Assembly: GCF_020687825.1 (NCBI RefSeq) | Contig: NZ_JAJEWP010000001.1 | Span: forward strand, 683,888-747,887 | Length of the DNA: 64,000 nt | Source: Fluctibacter halophilus | GTDB taxonomy: Bacteria; Pseudomonadota; Gammaproteobacteria; Enterobacterales; Alteromonadaceae | Direction: 5' to 3' | In this document: one piece after another, positions 36,186 through 44,599 of the stretch | Position numbering within the stretch: position 1 is the stretch's first letter | How the letters are laid out: every line of letters starts with the position of its first letter | The notes under the pieces: model-generated | The model's input: the letters and a program-made list of their open reading frames with translations, nothing else | What the model was told of the DNA's origin: nothing | The model's database searches: none | Made by a program: the position numbers and the translations under genes

Positions 36186-37707
36186 AGGCAAGGACGTGAC
36201 GCGTTCGGACGCCAAGCGTCTGGTGTTCTGGCGATTGAAAAGCTTGTTGTTGCTGCTGTTTGTGGTGGTATTGTCATTGGCGCTTGGGCAACGCTTTTTG
36301 ACCGATGAAGCGGTGACCTATGATGACATCGAAGGTCACTTCAAATACGGCTCCATCGGCGGTGAACGCAATCTGGGCATTCCGTACTGGATATGGCAAG
36401 CCGCCCCCAAACTGTGTCCTGAACTGCTTCCTCACCGTCAGGCCGATGACCGCGGCTTTGAATCCATCGGGATGATTTATGAAGGGGACAATACCTTGCC
36501 GGTCGGTGTATCGAAGCGCCGTCACCTGGGCATTGACAGGGTATTTCTGAATTGTTCGGTGTGTCATACCAGCACGGTCAGGGCCTCTCTGACCGAGGAA
36601 CGGCAATTGATATTGGGCATGCCCGCCAACCGCTTCGATCTGATGGGCTTTGAGCGGTTCTTTTTTGGCTGCATGGCGAGTCAGAAATTCAACCGCGCTA
36701 ACGTTATCCCATTGATAGACAGTATGGGGGCTGATCTTGATTTACTGGACAAATACCTGGTGTATCCGGTGGCTATCTGGTTGACCCAGGAGCGCCTTGC
36801 GTTGCTTGCCAGTCGCCTGAGTTTTTTTCGACAACAACCCGATTGGGGGCCTGGGCGGGTAGATACCTTTAACGCAGCAAAGGCGGTATTTAACTGGGAT
36901 TGGTCACAGGCCGATCCGGCAGAAATGATTGGTACGGCCGATTTCCCGTCTATCTGGTATCAGGCAAAGCGTAAACAGCGCGACGATGGACAGCCGATGG
37001 AACTGCACTGGGATGGTAACAATGACCGGGTCGAGGAACGCAATTTGTCCGCTGCATTTGGCGCTGGGGCAACGCCGCCGATCATCGATCATAAGGCGCT
37101 TGGCAGAATTGCAGACTGGCTGGAAACCCTGCCGGCACCGGCTTATCCCTGGCCAATCGATAAAGCCAAAGCCGCCAAAGGGGCGCCCCTCTATGCGCAG
37201 TATTGTGCCAGTTGCCACGGTGCCAACGGACATGACTTCGCCGGCGCGCGGGTAGGTCATGTGGAACACATTGACGACATTGGCACCGATCCCTGGCGTT
37301 TGAACAGTTACACCCGCACCCTGGCGGTCAATCAGGGTAATCTGTACACCGGCGATGAACGCTATCGATTCAAGCGTTTCAGGAAAACCTTCGGTTACGC
37401 CAACATGCCGTTGGACGGCGTTTGGCTAAGGGCGCCTTATCTGCACAACGGTAGCGTGCCGACCCTGTGGGATCTGTTACAGCCACAGGAAGAACGCCCT
37501 GGTCAGTTTTATCGCGGCAACGACGTCTATGATCAGCAAAAGCTGGGCTTTGTCACGGATGCAGCGTTCGTCAATGGGCGACCCATGTTTTTATTTGATA
37601 CGCAGATCACCGGTAACGGCAATCAGGGGCATTCCGGACCCGCATTTGGCACTGCATTGTCTGATGATGAAAAGTGGGCGCTGGTGGAGTACCTCAAACA
37701 ATTCTGA
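36178..37707 (+). CDS. Membrane-anchored di-haem c-type cytochrome (first copy)
   Basis: A 509-residue protein with an N-terminal TM anchor (about 19-38). Two haem c sites are visible: CSVCH at 126-130 and CASCH at 343-347. The motif DGVWLRAPYLHNGSVPTLWDLL near residue 410 is shared with di-haem peroxidase/MauG and rubber oxygenase RoxA-type cytochromes. The early block FKYGSIGGERNLGIPYWIW is repeated in the next gene. Probable role: electron transfer to or from the haem dioxygenase, or its own oxygenase or peroxidase reaction. It overlaps the upstream gene by 8 bp. Confidence 0.82.
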   Translation: MNKGKDVTRSDAKRLVFWRLKSLLLLLFVVVLSLALGQRFLTDEAVTYDDIEGHFKYGSIGGERNLGIPYWIWQAAPKLCPELLPHRQADDRGFESIGMIYEGDNTLPVGVSKRRHLGIDRVFLNCSVCHTSTVRASLTEERQLILGMPANRFDLMGFERFFFGCMASQKFNRANVIPLIDSMGADLDLLDKYLVYPVAIWLTQERLALLASRLSFFRQQPDWGPGRVDTFNAAKAVFNWDWSQADPAEMIGTADFPSIWYQAKRKQRDDGQPMELHWDGNNDRVEERNLSAAFGAGATPPIIDHKALGRIADWLETLPAPAYPWPIDKAKAAKGAPLYAQYCASCHGANGHDFAGARVGHVEHIDDIGTDPWRLNSYTRTLAVNQGNLYTGDERYRFKRFRKTFGYANMPLDGVWLRAPYLHNGSVPTLWDLLQPQEERPGQFYRGNDVYDQQKLGFVTDAAFVNGRPMFLFDTQITGNGNQGHSGPAFGTALSDDEKWALVEYLKQF

Positions 37708-37724
37708 ACACCGCGGGAGGTGTT

Positions 37725-39173
37725 ATGAAAAAAACGTCAAAGTGGTACAAATGGATTGCAGTATTGCTGGTCGTTGTGCTGATCGGTGGCGTCTTCACCT
37801 GGCAGCAATTTTTTCGCGTTTATCCGCAACCTGATTGGGTGTTTGAGTCCAATACCTCGCGGTTTAAGTACGGTTCCATAGGGGGCGAACACGACGCTGG
37901 CATTCCTTATTGGATCTTTGTGGTGCTACCACGCATGTTTCCTGAATACTTGCCGGGAAACGGTGGTTATGCAGCGTTGGGCGTACCCTGGGAAGAAGGT
38001 AAAGAATTGCCGGTCGGGTTTGTTAAAAAGACCATTGGCTTTGAGCGGGTCGGGAACAACTGTGCCGTGTGTCATACCACCCAATATCGCTTGTTTGCCG
38101 ACAGTTCCACCCGCTTTGCTGTGGCGGGTGCAGGCCACACGGCAAACATTGAAGGCTTTTTTAAATTCATCATTGATTGTGCCAAGGACCCAAGGTTTAA
38201 CCCCGACAACTTGCTGGCAGAGATTGCCATGGTGCATGAACTGTCTTTTGTGGAAACGCTGATCTATCGCTTTGTATTAATTCCCATCACCAAAAAGCGC
38301 TTATTGGAACGAGAAGCGCAGTTTGCCTGGATCTACCGACATGACTTCCCCGATTGGGGACGGGGCAGGGATGATGCCATGAACCTGACCAAGTACTTCA
38401 TGATCGGCGAGCCCATGGACGACACGTTTGGGCCGACAGACATGCCGTCGATTTGGAACCTGCAGAAATACGATGCACCGGGTCGCGTCATGAACTGGGA
38501 CGGGGCAACCCATGATGCTTACTCAGTGATCATGGATTCGGCACTGGGTTTACTGGGCGCAGAACCGCACGATGAAGATGATTTTCTCGCCCAGGTTGAT
38601 TGGTTGCATGACTACTTGCGTAACGTCAAAGCGCCGCCATACCCGTTGGCCGTGGACAACCAACAAGTGCAGGCTGGTGAGCAGGTGTTCAATCAAAATT
38701 GTGCCAGCTGTCATGCCAGCGAACGTACCGGAACGCCTGTGCCGTTGGCTGAGATCGGCACCAGTGCGGCACGACTGGAGACCTGGAACAAGCAGGCGGC
38801 GATTGCCGCTAATCGAATTGTTGAAGACATGGGGTTACAGCGCAAAGGTCTGGTTGAAGAGACTCTGATTGGCTACGTCGCCGTGCACCTCGATGGTATC
38901 TGGCTACGGGCACCGTATTTACACAATGGCAGTGTGCCAACGCTATGGGACTTGCTGCAACCCGCATCCGAGCGGCCACAGACGTTTTATCGTGGCTATG
39001 ATCTCTTTGATCCACAACGGGTCGGGTTTGTCAGCCAGGGAGAGCAGGCAAAACGGGCAGGTACCTTGTACGATACGCGCCTGCGAGGCAACAGCAACCA
39101 GGGCCATGAATTTGGTGTAACACTAAGTGATGAGGATAAACAGGCCTTGATCGCCTACCTCAAAACTCAGTGA
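37725..39173 (+). CDS. Membrane-anchored di-haem c-type cytochrome (second copy)
   Basis: A 482-residue paralogue of the preceding cytochrome. TM anchor at about 8-28, haem c sites CAVCH (113-117) and CASCH (326-330). It shares the FKYGSIGGEHDAGIPYWIF block and the DGIWLRAPYLHNGSVPTLWDLL segment, which argues for a local gene duplication. ATG 37725 follows GGGAGG. Last gene of the operon; no clear terminator follows, and the small minus-strand gene overlaps its last 7 bp. Confidence 0.82.
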   Translation: MKKTSKWYKWIAVLLVVVLIGGVFTWQQFFRVYPQPDWVFESNTSRFKYGSIGGEHDAGIPYWIFVVLPRMFPEYLPGNGGYAALGVPWEEGKELPVGFVKKTIGFERVGNNCAVCHTTQYRLFADSSTRFAVAGAGHTANIEGFFKFIIDCAKDPRFNPDNLLAEIAMVHELSFVETLIYRFVLIPITKKRLLEREAQFAWIYRHDFPDWGRGRDDAMNLTKYFMIGEPMDDTFGPTDMPSIWNLQKYDAPGRVMNWDGATHDAYSVIMDSALGLLGAEPHDEDDFLAQVDWLHDYLRNVKAPPYPLAVDNQQVQAGEQVFNQNCASCHASERTGTPVPLAEIGTSAARLETWNKQAAIAANRIVEDMGLQRKGLVEETLIGYVAVHLDGIWLRAPYLHNGSVPTLWDLLQPASERPQTFYRGYDLFDPQRVGFVSQGEQAKRAGTLYDTRLRGNSNQGHEFGVTLSDEDKQALIAYLKTQ

Positions 39174-39337
39174 CTGAGACTTTCGATAAATTGCTGCACC
39201 CGTTGCTCTGAACCAAATTCACGCAACAAACAGCGTGCTGCATGAGCAATGATTTGCTCGTCATCAGATTGGGTAACCATCCATACCCAGGTTTTGAGTA
39301 GCAGTTCGGGGGCCTGAACAACGTCTTCAGTGTGCAT
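39167..39337 (-). CDS. 56-residue hypothetical protein
   Basis: A short minus-strand gene (MHTEDVVQAPELLLKTWVW...) with AAGGA 9 bp before its ATG. It is too short for usual gene cut-offs. The sequence looks like a real helical protein: LLLKTWVWMVTQSDDEQ, then AARCLLREFGSEQRVQQFIES. No signal peptide. Its stop overlaps the end of the second cytochrome gene on the opposite strand by 7 bp. Function unknown. Confidence 0.55.
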   Translation of the reverse strand: MHTEDVVQAPELLLKTWVWMVTQSDDEQIIAHAARCLLREFGSEQRVQQFIESLSH

Positions 39338-39481
39338 GGGATTCATTCCTTGTTACGGCTGTCAGTATCATGCGGTAAAAATTATACCCTTGCAAGGGGT
39401 TGGGTAAAAAAACGTGTTAACAGGTCTTTGAAGCGGGTTTCCCGCCCTATAAGCAAGGCGGGAACAGTGGTGGACTGGCGA

Positions 39482-40144
39482 TCACTCGCCACTGTGGTAA
39501 TGGATTTCAACCTTGTCCTGCATTGCCGGGTCTTCAATGCGCACATCAACGGGGCGGTGTAACACAATACGACCGTTGACGAGGACGCCTTTTGAAATTG
39601 ACAACACGGGCTTGTCATCTGAATGCCACAGCCAGGATTTACCCCGTGGGCGTTCATACACGATGTCCTGCGCAATCGCGGTGCTTCCGGTCAGCGTGAT
39701 GTCTCCAGAGGTGGTGATAACGTTGCCTGACACCGTACTGTCCGGTAAGTTGATGTCTCCGTTGACGGTTTCCACATCCCCCTGAAGGGTTGACGGTGCT
39801 TCAAGCTCAATGTCACCGTTGACGGTGGTCAGCGCCCCCTTGCTGAGCAGACCCGTGCCTGCTTCGATATCCCCGTTGACGGTTGATGCGGTGCCGACGG
39901 TGACGTGTTCACCCATGTCTATACTGCCGTTGACGGTGCTGATATCGGTGGCAGTAACGTTGTTTGCAAGCTCGATGCTGCCATTAACAGTGGAAATGTG
40001 CCCGACCTGTTTACCTTCACTGACATCGACATTGCCCAGCAGTGTGCTGACCCCTTCGCCGGATCCACCGATGTGAACGACACAGCCGCCAAGGAGTGAG
40101 CTGATCAATAGCATACTGGAGAGGGTCAAGGTTCTGTTTGTCAT
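39482..40144 (-). CDS. Repeat-rich lipoprotein (polymer-forming/DUF4097-like)
   Basis: A 220-residue protein whose signal peptide ends in a lipobox, LLGGC. The mature part is a run of short repeats, STVNGSI/D or TVNGDI, at least six copies spaced 15 to 20 residues, of the sort that forms a beta-helix or solenoid. A C-terminal segment (PRGKSWLWHSDDKPVLSISKGVLVNGRIVLHR) continues the pattern. Likely an envelope surface or matrix protein; no ligand is evident. It starts at ATG 40144. Confidence 0.78.
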   Translation of the reverse strand: MTNRTLTLSSMLLISSLLGGCVVHIGGSGEGVSTLLGNVDVSEGKQVGHISTVNGSIELANNVTATDISTVNGSIDMGEHVTVGTASTVNGDIEAGTGLLSKGALTTVNGDIELEAPSTLQGDVETVNGDINLPDSTVSGNVITTSGDITLTGSTAIAQDIVYERPRGKSWLWHSDDKPVLSISKGVLVNGRIVLHRPVDVRIEDPAMQDKVEIHYHSGE

Positions 40145-40245
40145 AGTGGGTATTCCTGCTAAAAAGCATCGGTGTTGCAGGCTTCGGGCCAATCTTTTAT
40201 CTCTTTGAAATTATTATAAAAAATAATTTATTCAAGCAGTGGGTA

Positions 40246-40270
40246 GGCCACAAATTGTGCATTTGTGGCC
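40246..40270. other. Perfect 9-bp inverted repeat
   Basis: GGCCACAAA (40246-40254) and TTTGTGGCC (40262-40270). It lies downstream of the minus-strand dehydrogenase gene and upstream of the repeat lipoprotein gene. No T tract follows on the minus strand, so it may be a terminator of unusual type or a protein-binding site. Confidence 0.4.
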
Positions 40271-40302
40271 AGGATAACCAGTCAAGTGGTCGATTACACC
40301 AG

Positions 40303-41178
40303 TCAGTTTTGGCGATTGAGCAGTGCAATCAGGCTTGAGGTATCCCAACGGCCACCACCCATGGATTGTACCTGGCTGTAGAATTGATCGACCAACGCGG
40401 TGAGGGGCAGGTGGCAGCCACTGGCCTTGGCTTGATCTAGTACAATGCCCAAATCCTTGCGCATCCAGTCGACCGCAAAACCAAAATCAAACTGCCCTTC
40501 GACCATGGTATGGGCGCGGTTCTCCATTTGCCAGGATTGGGCTGCACCTTTGGAAATCACATCCACAACGGCATTGGCATCCAGACCATTGTGGGTGGCA
40601 AAATGTAACGCTTCTGCCAATCCCTGCACAACACCGGCAATGCATATCTGATTGACCATTTTGGCCGTTTGCCCCGCACCTACCGGGCCAAGTAAGCGAT
40701 GCATTTTGGCAAAACAATTCAATGCCGGGCCAATCGCTTCATAGGCCGCTTGTTCTCCGCCAAGCATCACCGTCAGAGCGCCGTTCTCGGCGCCGGCCTG
40801 ACCACCTGAAACCGGGGCATCTAAAAACGCCACATTGATTTTTGCGGCGACGGCTGCCAGCTCTTTGGCGACCGTGGCAGAGGTGGTGGTGTGATCAACA
40901 AAAATGCTGCCCGGTTTCATGGTCGCAAAGGCGCCATGCTCACCGAGGGTCACTGCGCGTAAGTCATCGTCGTTGCCGACACAGGCAAATACGATGTCAG
41001 CGTTTTGTGCAGCCTCTGCAGGGGTTGCTGCCCAGCGACCTGAATACTGCTCGGCCCAGCGTTTGGCTTTTTCAGTGGTTCGGTTGTATACCGTTACCGT
41101 GTACCCACCGTTGGCAAGATGGCCCGCCATTGGATAACCCATCACGCCAAGGCCGATAAATGCGACAGATGCTGTCAT
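40303..41178 (-). CDS. NAD(P)-dependent beta-hydroxyacid dehydrogenase
   Basis: A 291-residue member of the 3-hydroxyisobutyrate dehydrogenase / 2-hydroxy-3-oxopropionate reductase family. The Rossmann motif is FIGLGVMGYPMAGHLA, substrate loop DAPVSGGQAGAENGALTVM, catalytic Lys region GAGQTAKMVNQICIAG, and the C-terminal KDLGIVLDQAKASG. The start is ATG 41178 with AGGA 8 bp upstream. The exact acid substrate cannot be assigned from sequence. Confidence 0.88.
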   Translation of the reverse strand: MTASVAFIGLGVMGYPMAGHLANGGYTVTVYNRTTEKAKRWAEQYSGRWAATPAEAAQNADIVFACVGNDDDLRAVTLGEHGAFATMKPGSIFVDHTTTSATVAKELAAVAAKINVAFLDAPVSGGQAGAENGALTVMLGGEQAAYEAIGPALNCFAKMHRLLGPVGAGQTAKMVNQICIAGVVQGLAEALHFATHNGLDANAVVDVISKGAAQSWQMENRAHTMVEGQFDFGFAVDWMRKDLGIVLDQAKASGCHLPLTALVDQFYSQVQSMGGGRWDTSSLIALLNRQN

Positions 41179-41286
41179 TGAAGTGATCCTCACAGGTTGA
41201 TTCTGGGGGAGGAGAGTAAACCATTCGACAATCGTGTGAAAGGGATATGGGGTGTGATGGTTCACACAGTCGATAAACCGCCGCCA

Positions 41287-42102
41287 TTATTTGAACGCAT
41301 TTAACTGCGCAGCGTCTTCCAGATGGTGCTTGTTTTTCAACCGCAACAGGGTTTGATTACGTGACAACAGATCCAGCCTGGCCTGTAGTTGGGTAACAAA
41401 CCCATCCGGGGCCTGAAGGTGAAATGCAAAGTGCAAATCATTGCTGCCTAACGGTTGCAGGACGTGTAGCGGTCCAGACATCGGCGAATGTTGTCGTATG
41501 CTGAACAGTACCACATCTTCAGCATAGGCGATGGCATCAACACGGTCGCGCAGCAGCAGCGCAATCAGTTGCTCTGCATCGTTGACCCTGACAATGTTGT
41601 GAAATGGCAGCGATTGTTGCAATAACTGAATTTCGCCAATGTCATCGCGGACGACACCCACCCGAAAGCGGTTTATTTGGGTCGTATGGCTTTGGGGTAA
41701 ACGCACATTGGCTTTGGCGACCAGTGATATACGTGACGAAACCAACGGGCCGACAAAGCGAAACTGGCTGGCTCGCTCGGGCGTGAGTGCCATTGACATC
41801 ACCACCGCCTTGGGGTCATTGCGCAAGGTATGGTAGGCCCGGGCCCACGGATAGACGACCAGTCGTTTGGCCGGAAACTGTTCACCGTGGGACTCAAACA
41901 AGGCGTGCAGCACGTCAACGGCGTACCCCTGAGGAACGCCATCCTGGGTGTAATGATAGGGCGGGTATTCTTCCATGATCCAGGTGAATTGCGCGGCTTG
42001 CTGGGCCAGCGTTGGTTGTGCATGACCCGGTGTGTACCACAAGCAGGCCAGCAACATAACGGCACACAAAGAGCGTCGGTATGCCGTTGGTTTATACGTC
42101 AT
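41287..42102 (-). CDS. Periplasmic solute-binding-like protein, orphan
   Basis: A 271-residue protein with a signal peptide (LCAVMLLACLWYTPGHA) and the SBP_bac_3 layout: FTWIMEEYPPYHYTQDGVPQGYAVDVL at the start of the mature protein, then MALTPERASQFRFVGPL. It lacks the permease and ATPase partners of an importer. Upstream is GGAGG. It is divergent from dapB. Confidence 0.75.
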   Translation of the reverse strand: MTYKPTAYRRSLCAVMLLACLWYTPGHAQPTLAQQAAQFTWIMEEYPPYHYTQDGVPQGYAVDVLHALFESHGEQFPAKRLVVYPWARAYHTLRNDPKAVVMSMALTPERASQFRFVGPLVSSRISLVAKANVRLPQSHTTQINRFRVGVVRDDIGEIQLLQQSLPFHNIVRVNDAEQLIALLLRDRVDAIAYAEDVVLFSIRQHSPMSGPLHVLQPLGSNDLHFAFHLQAPDGFVTQLQARLDLLSRNQTLLRLKNKHHLEDAAQLNAFK

Positions 42103-42278
42103 ATACCCTCCGGTATGGGCGGATGATGGGTGGCATCCTGTCCCACACCAGAGTGATCCGGTGACATCCCAAACGGCGTGGTCACGTGACCAACAACCTC
42201 TTTACATTTCTAGCACTTGGCAAGGGATTGCGCCAGTATCCCAACAACTAATCGGCGTTGGCATCGGCGTTGAGTTAA

Positions 42279-43127
<849 letters not shown>

Positions 43128-43237
43128 GAAGGGTCGCCGCATCCCCGGATTAAATAGCGATTTTTACGGTGTTTTCACGAAAAATTAACCCAATGGTCCA
43201 TTTTCATTAGTTTACTCAAAGAAATGTTGCCTTCGGC

Positions 43238-43266
43238 TGGACGGATAGCGCGTTTTCGTATATAGT
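43238..43266 (+). promoter_or_regulatory. Probable sigma-70 promoter of carAB
   Basis: TGGACG (43238-43243), a 17-bp spacer and TATAGT (43261-43266). Transcription should start near 43273, giving a 160-base leader before carA that contains the terminator at 43335-43371. Confidence 0.55.
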
Positions 43267-43334
43267 GTTGCGAATTTGCCAAAATTTTGCGAATCAGCGC
43301 GCTGGTTTGCAAGTTTATTAGCTGCAAAGACGGT

Positions 43335-43371
43335 AAACGGGATGTAAATCAATTATTTACAACCCGTTTTT
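43335..43371 (+). terminator. Intrinsic terminator or attenuator in the carA leader
   Basis: AAACGGG (43335-43341) pairs with CCCGTTT (43363-43369) and TGTAAAT (43343-43349) with ATTTACA (43355-43361), separated by one A-A mismatch and closed by a five-base loop. Six Ts follow (43366-43371). It ends 63 bp before carA, downstream of the likely promoter. It could also end dapB readthrough. A start-stop pair ATGTAA falls inside the left arm. Confidence 0.75.
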
Positions 43372-43434
43372 TGTAGGGTTTTTGGCGTTTTGCGGGCCAA
43401 AAGCTCTTGGGTTGTCCTTATTTTGGAGGTTGAC

Positions 43435-44574
43435 TTGGCTAATTCCGCCCTTTTGGTGTTAGAAGACGGCTCTGTTTTCTACGGCACCGCCATTGGTGCT
43501 TCTGGTATGTCTGTCGGCGAAGTGGTGTTTAATACTTCAATGACCGGTTATCAGGAGATTCTCACTGACCCCTCTTACGCTGAACAAATCGTTACCTTAA
43601 CTTATCCTCATATTGGTAACACCGGTACCAACAGCGAAGACACCGAATCACACCATATCTGGGCAAAAGGCCTAATCATTCGTGACCTTCCACTGATCGC
43701 CAGTAACTTCAGAAATCAACTATCTCTCTCCGACTACCTTAAACAGAACAACATTCTTGGCATCGCGGACATCGATACACGACGCCTGACCCGGATTCTG
43801 CGTGATAAAGGTGCGCAGAACGGCTGTATTCTGGCCAATGTGGATCTGGATGAAGCTAAAGCGCTGGCGGAAGCGAAAGGGTTTCCCGGATTGAAAGGCA
43901 TGGATTTGGCCAAAGAAGTTACCACCCAAACCATCCACAACTGGAACGACGGCAGTTGGGTATTGGGTGAAGGCTACCAGACCGAACAAAGCGAGCTGCC
44001 TCACCATGTGGTTGCCTATGATTTCGGCGCCAAACACAACATCCTGCGCATGTTGGTTGACCGCGGTTGTCGTCTGACCGTCGTACCTGCCACTACGCCG
44101 GCCGCCGATGTGCTGGCGATGAACCCGGACGGCATCTTCCTGTCCAACGGCCCGGGTGACCCTGAACCCTGTGACTATGCCATTGATGCGATTCGCACCT
44201 TGCTGGATTACGATTTACCCACCTTCGGGATTTGTCTGGGGCACCAGTTGCTGGCATTGGCCAGTGGTGCCAAAACGGTCAAGATGAAGTTCGGTCACCA
44301 CGGTGCCAATCACCCGGTCAAAGATTTGCAGCGCGACGTGGTTATGATCACCAGCCAGAACCACGGTTTTGCCGTCGACGAAGACGGTTTACCGGACAAC
44401 CTGGAAGTGACCCATGTGTCTTTGTTCGATCAATCATTGCAGGGCATCCACCGCAAAGATAAACCGGCCTTCAGTTTCCAGGGACACCCGGAAGCAAGTC
44501 CTGGTCCTCATGATGCGGCACCACTGTTCGACCACTTTATCGAACTGATTGAAGCCCGAAAGAACGCCCAATAG
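43435..44574 (+). CDS. carA: Carbamoyl-phosphate synthase small subunit
   Basis: Glutaminase subunit that passes ammonia to CarB; 379 residues. The start is a TTG at 43435 with GGAGG 5 bp upstream, giving [17 protein letters not shown], close to E. coli length. The N-terminal structural domain is followed by a class I amidotransferase domain with nucleophile C267 in FGICLGHQ and the His-Glu pair in FQGHPEAS. It is preceded by a leader terminator and followed 25 bp later by carB. Confidence 0.95.
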   Translation: MANSALLVLEDGSVFYGTAIGASGMSVGEVVFNTSMTGYQEILTDPSYAEQIVTLTYPHIGNTGTNSEDTESHHIWAKGLIIRDLPLIASNFRNQLSLSDYLKQNNILGIADIDTRRLTRILRDKGAQNGCILANVDLDEAKALAEAKGFPGLKGMDLAKEVTTQTIHNWNDGSWVLGEGYQTEQSELPHHVVAYDFGAKHNILRMLVDRGCRLTVVPATTPAADVLAMNPDGIFLSNGPGDPEPCDYAIDAIRTLLDYDLPTFGICLGHQLLALASGAKTVKMKFGHHGANHPVKDLQRDVVMITSQNHGFAVDEDGLPDNLEVTHVSLFDQSLQGIHRKDKPAFSFQGHPEASPGPHDAAPLFDHFIELIEARKNAQ

Positions 44575-44599
44575 ACGACCCAGACGAGAACCGAACACT

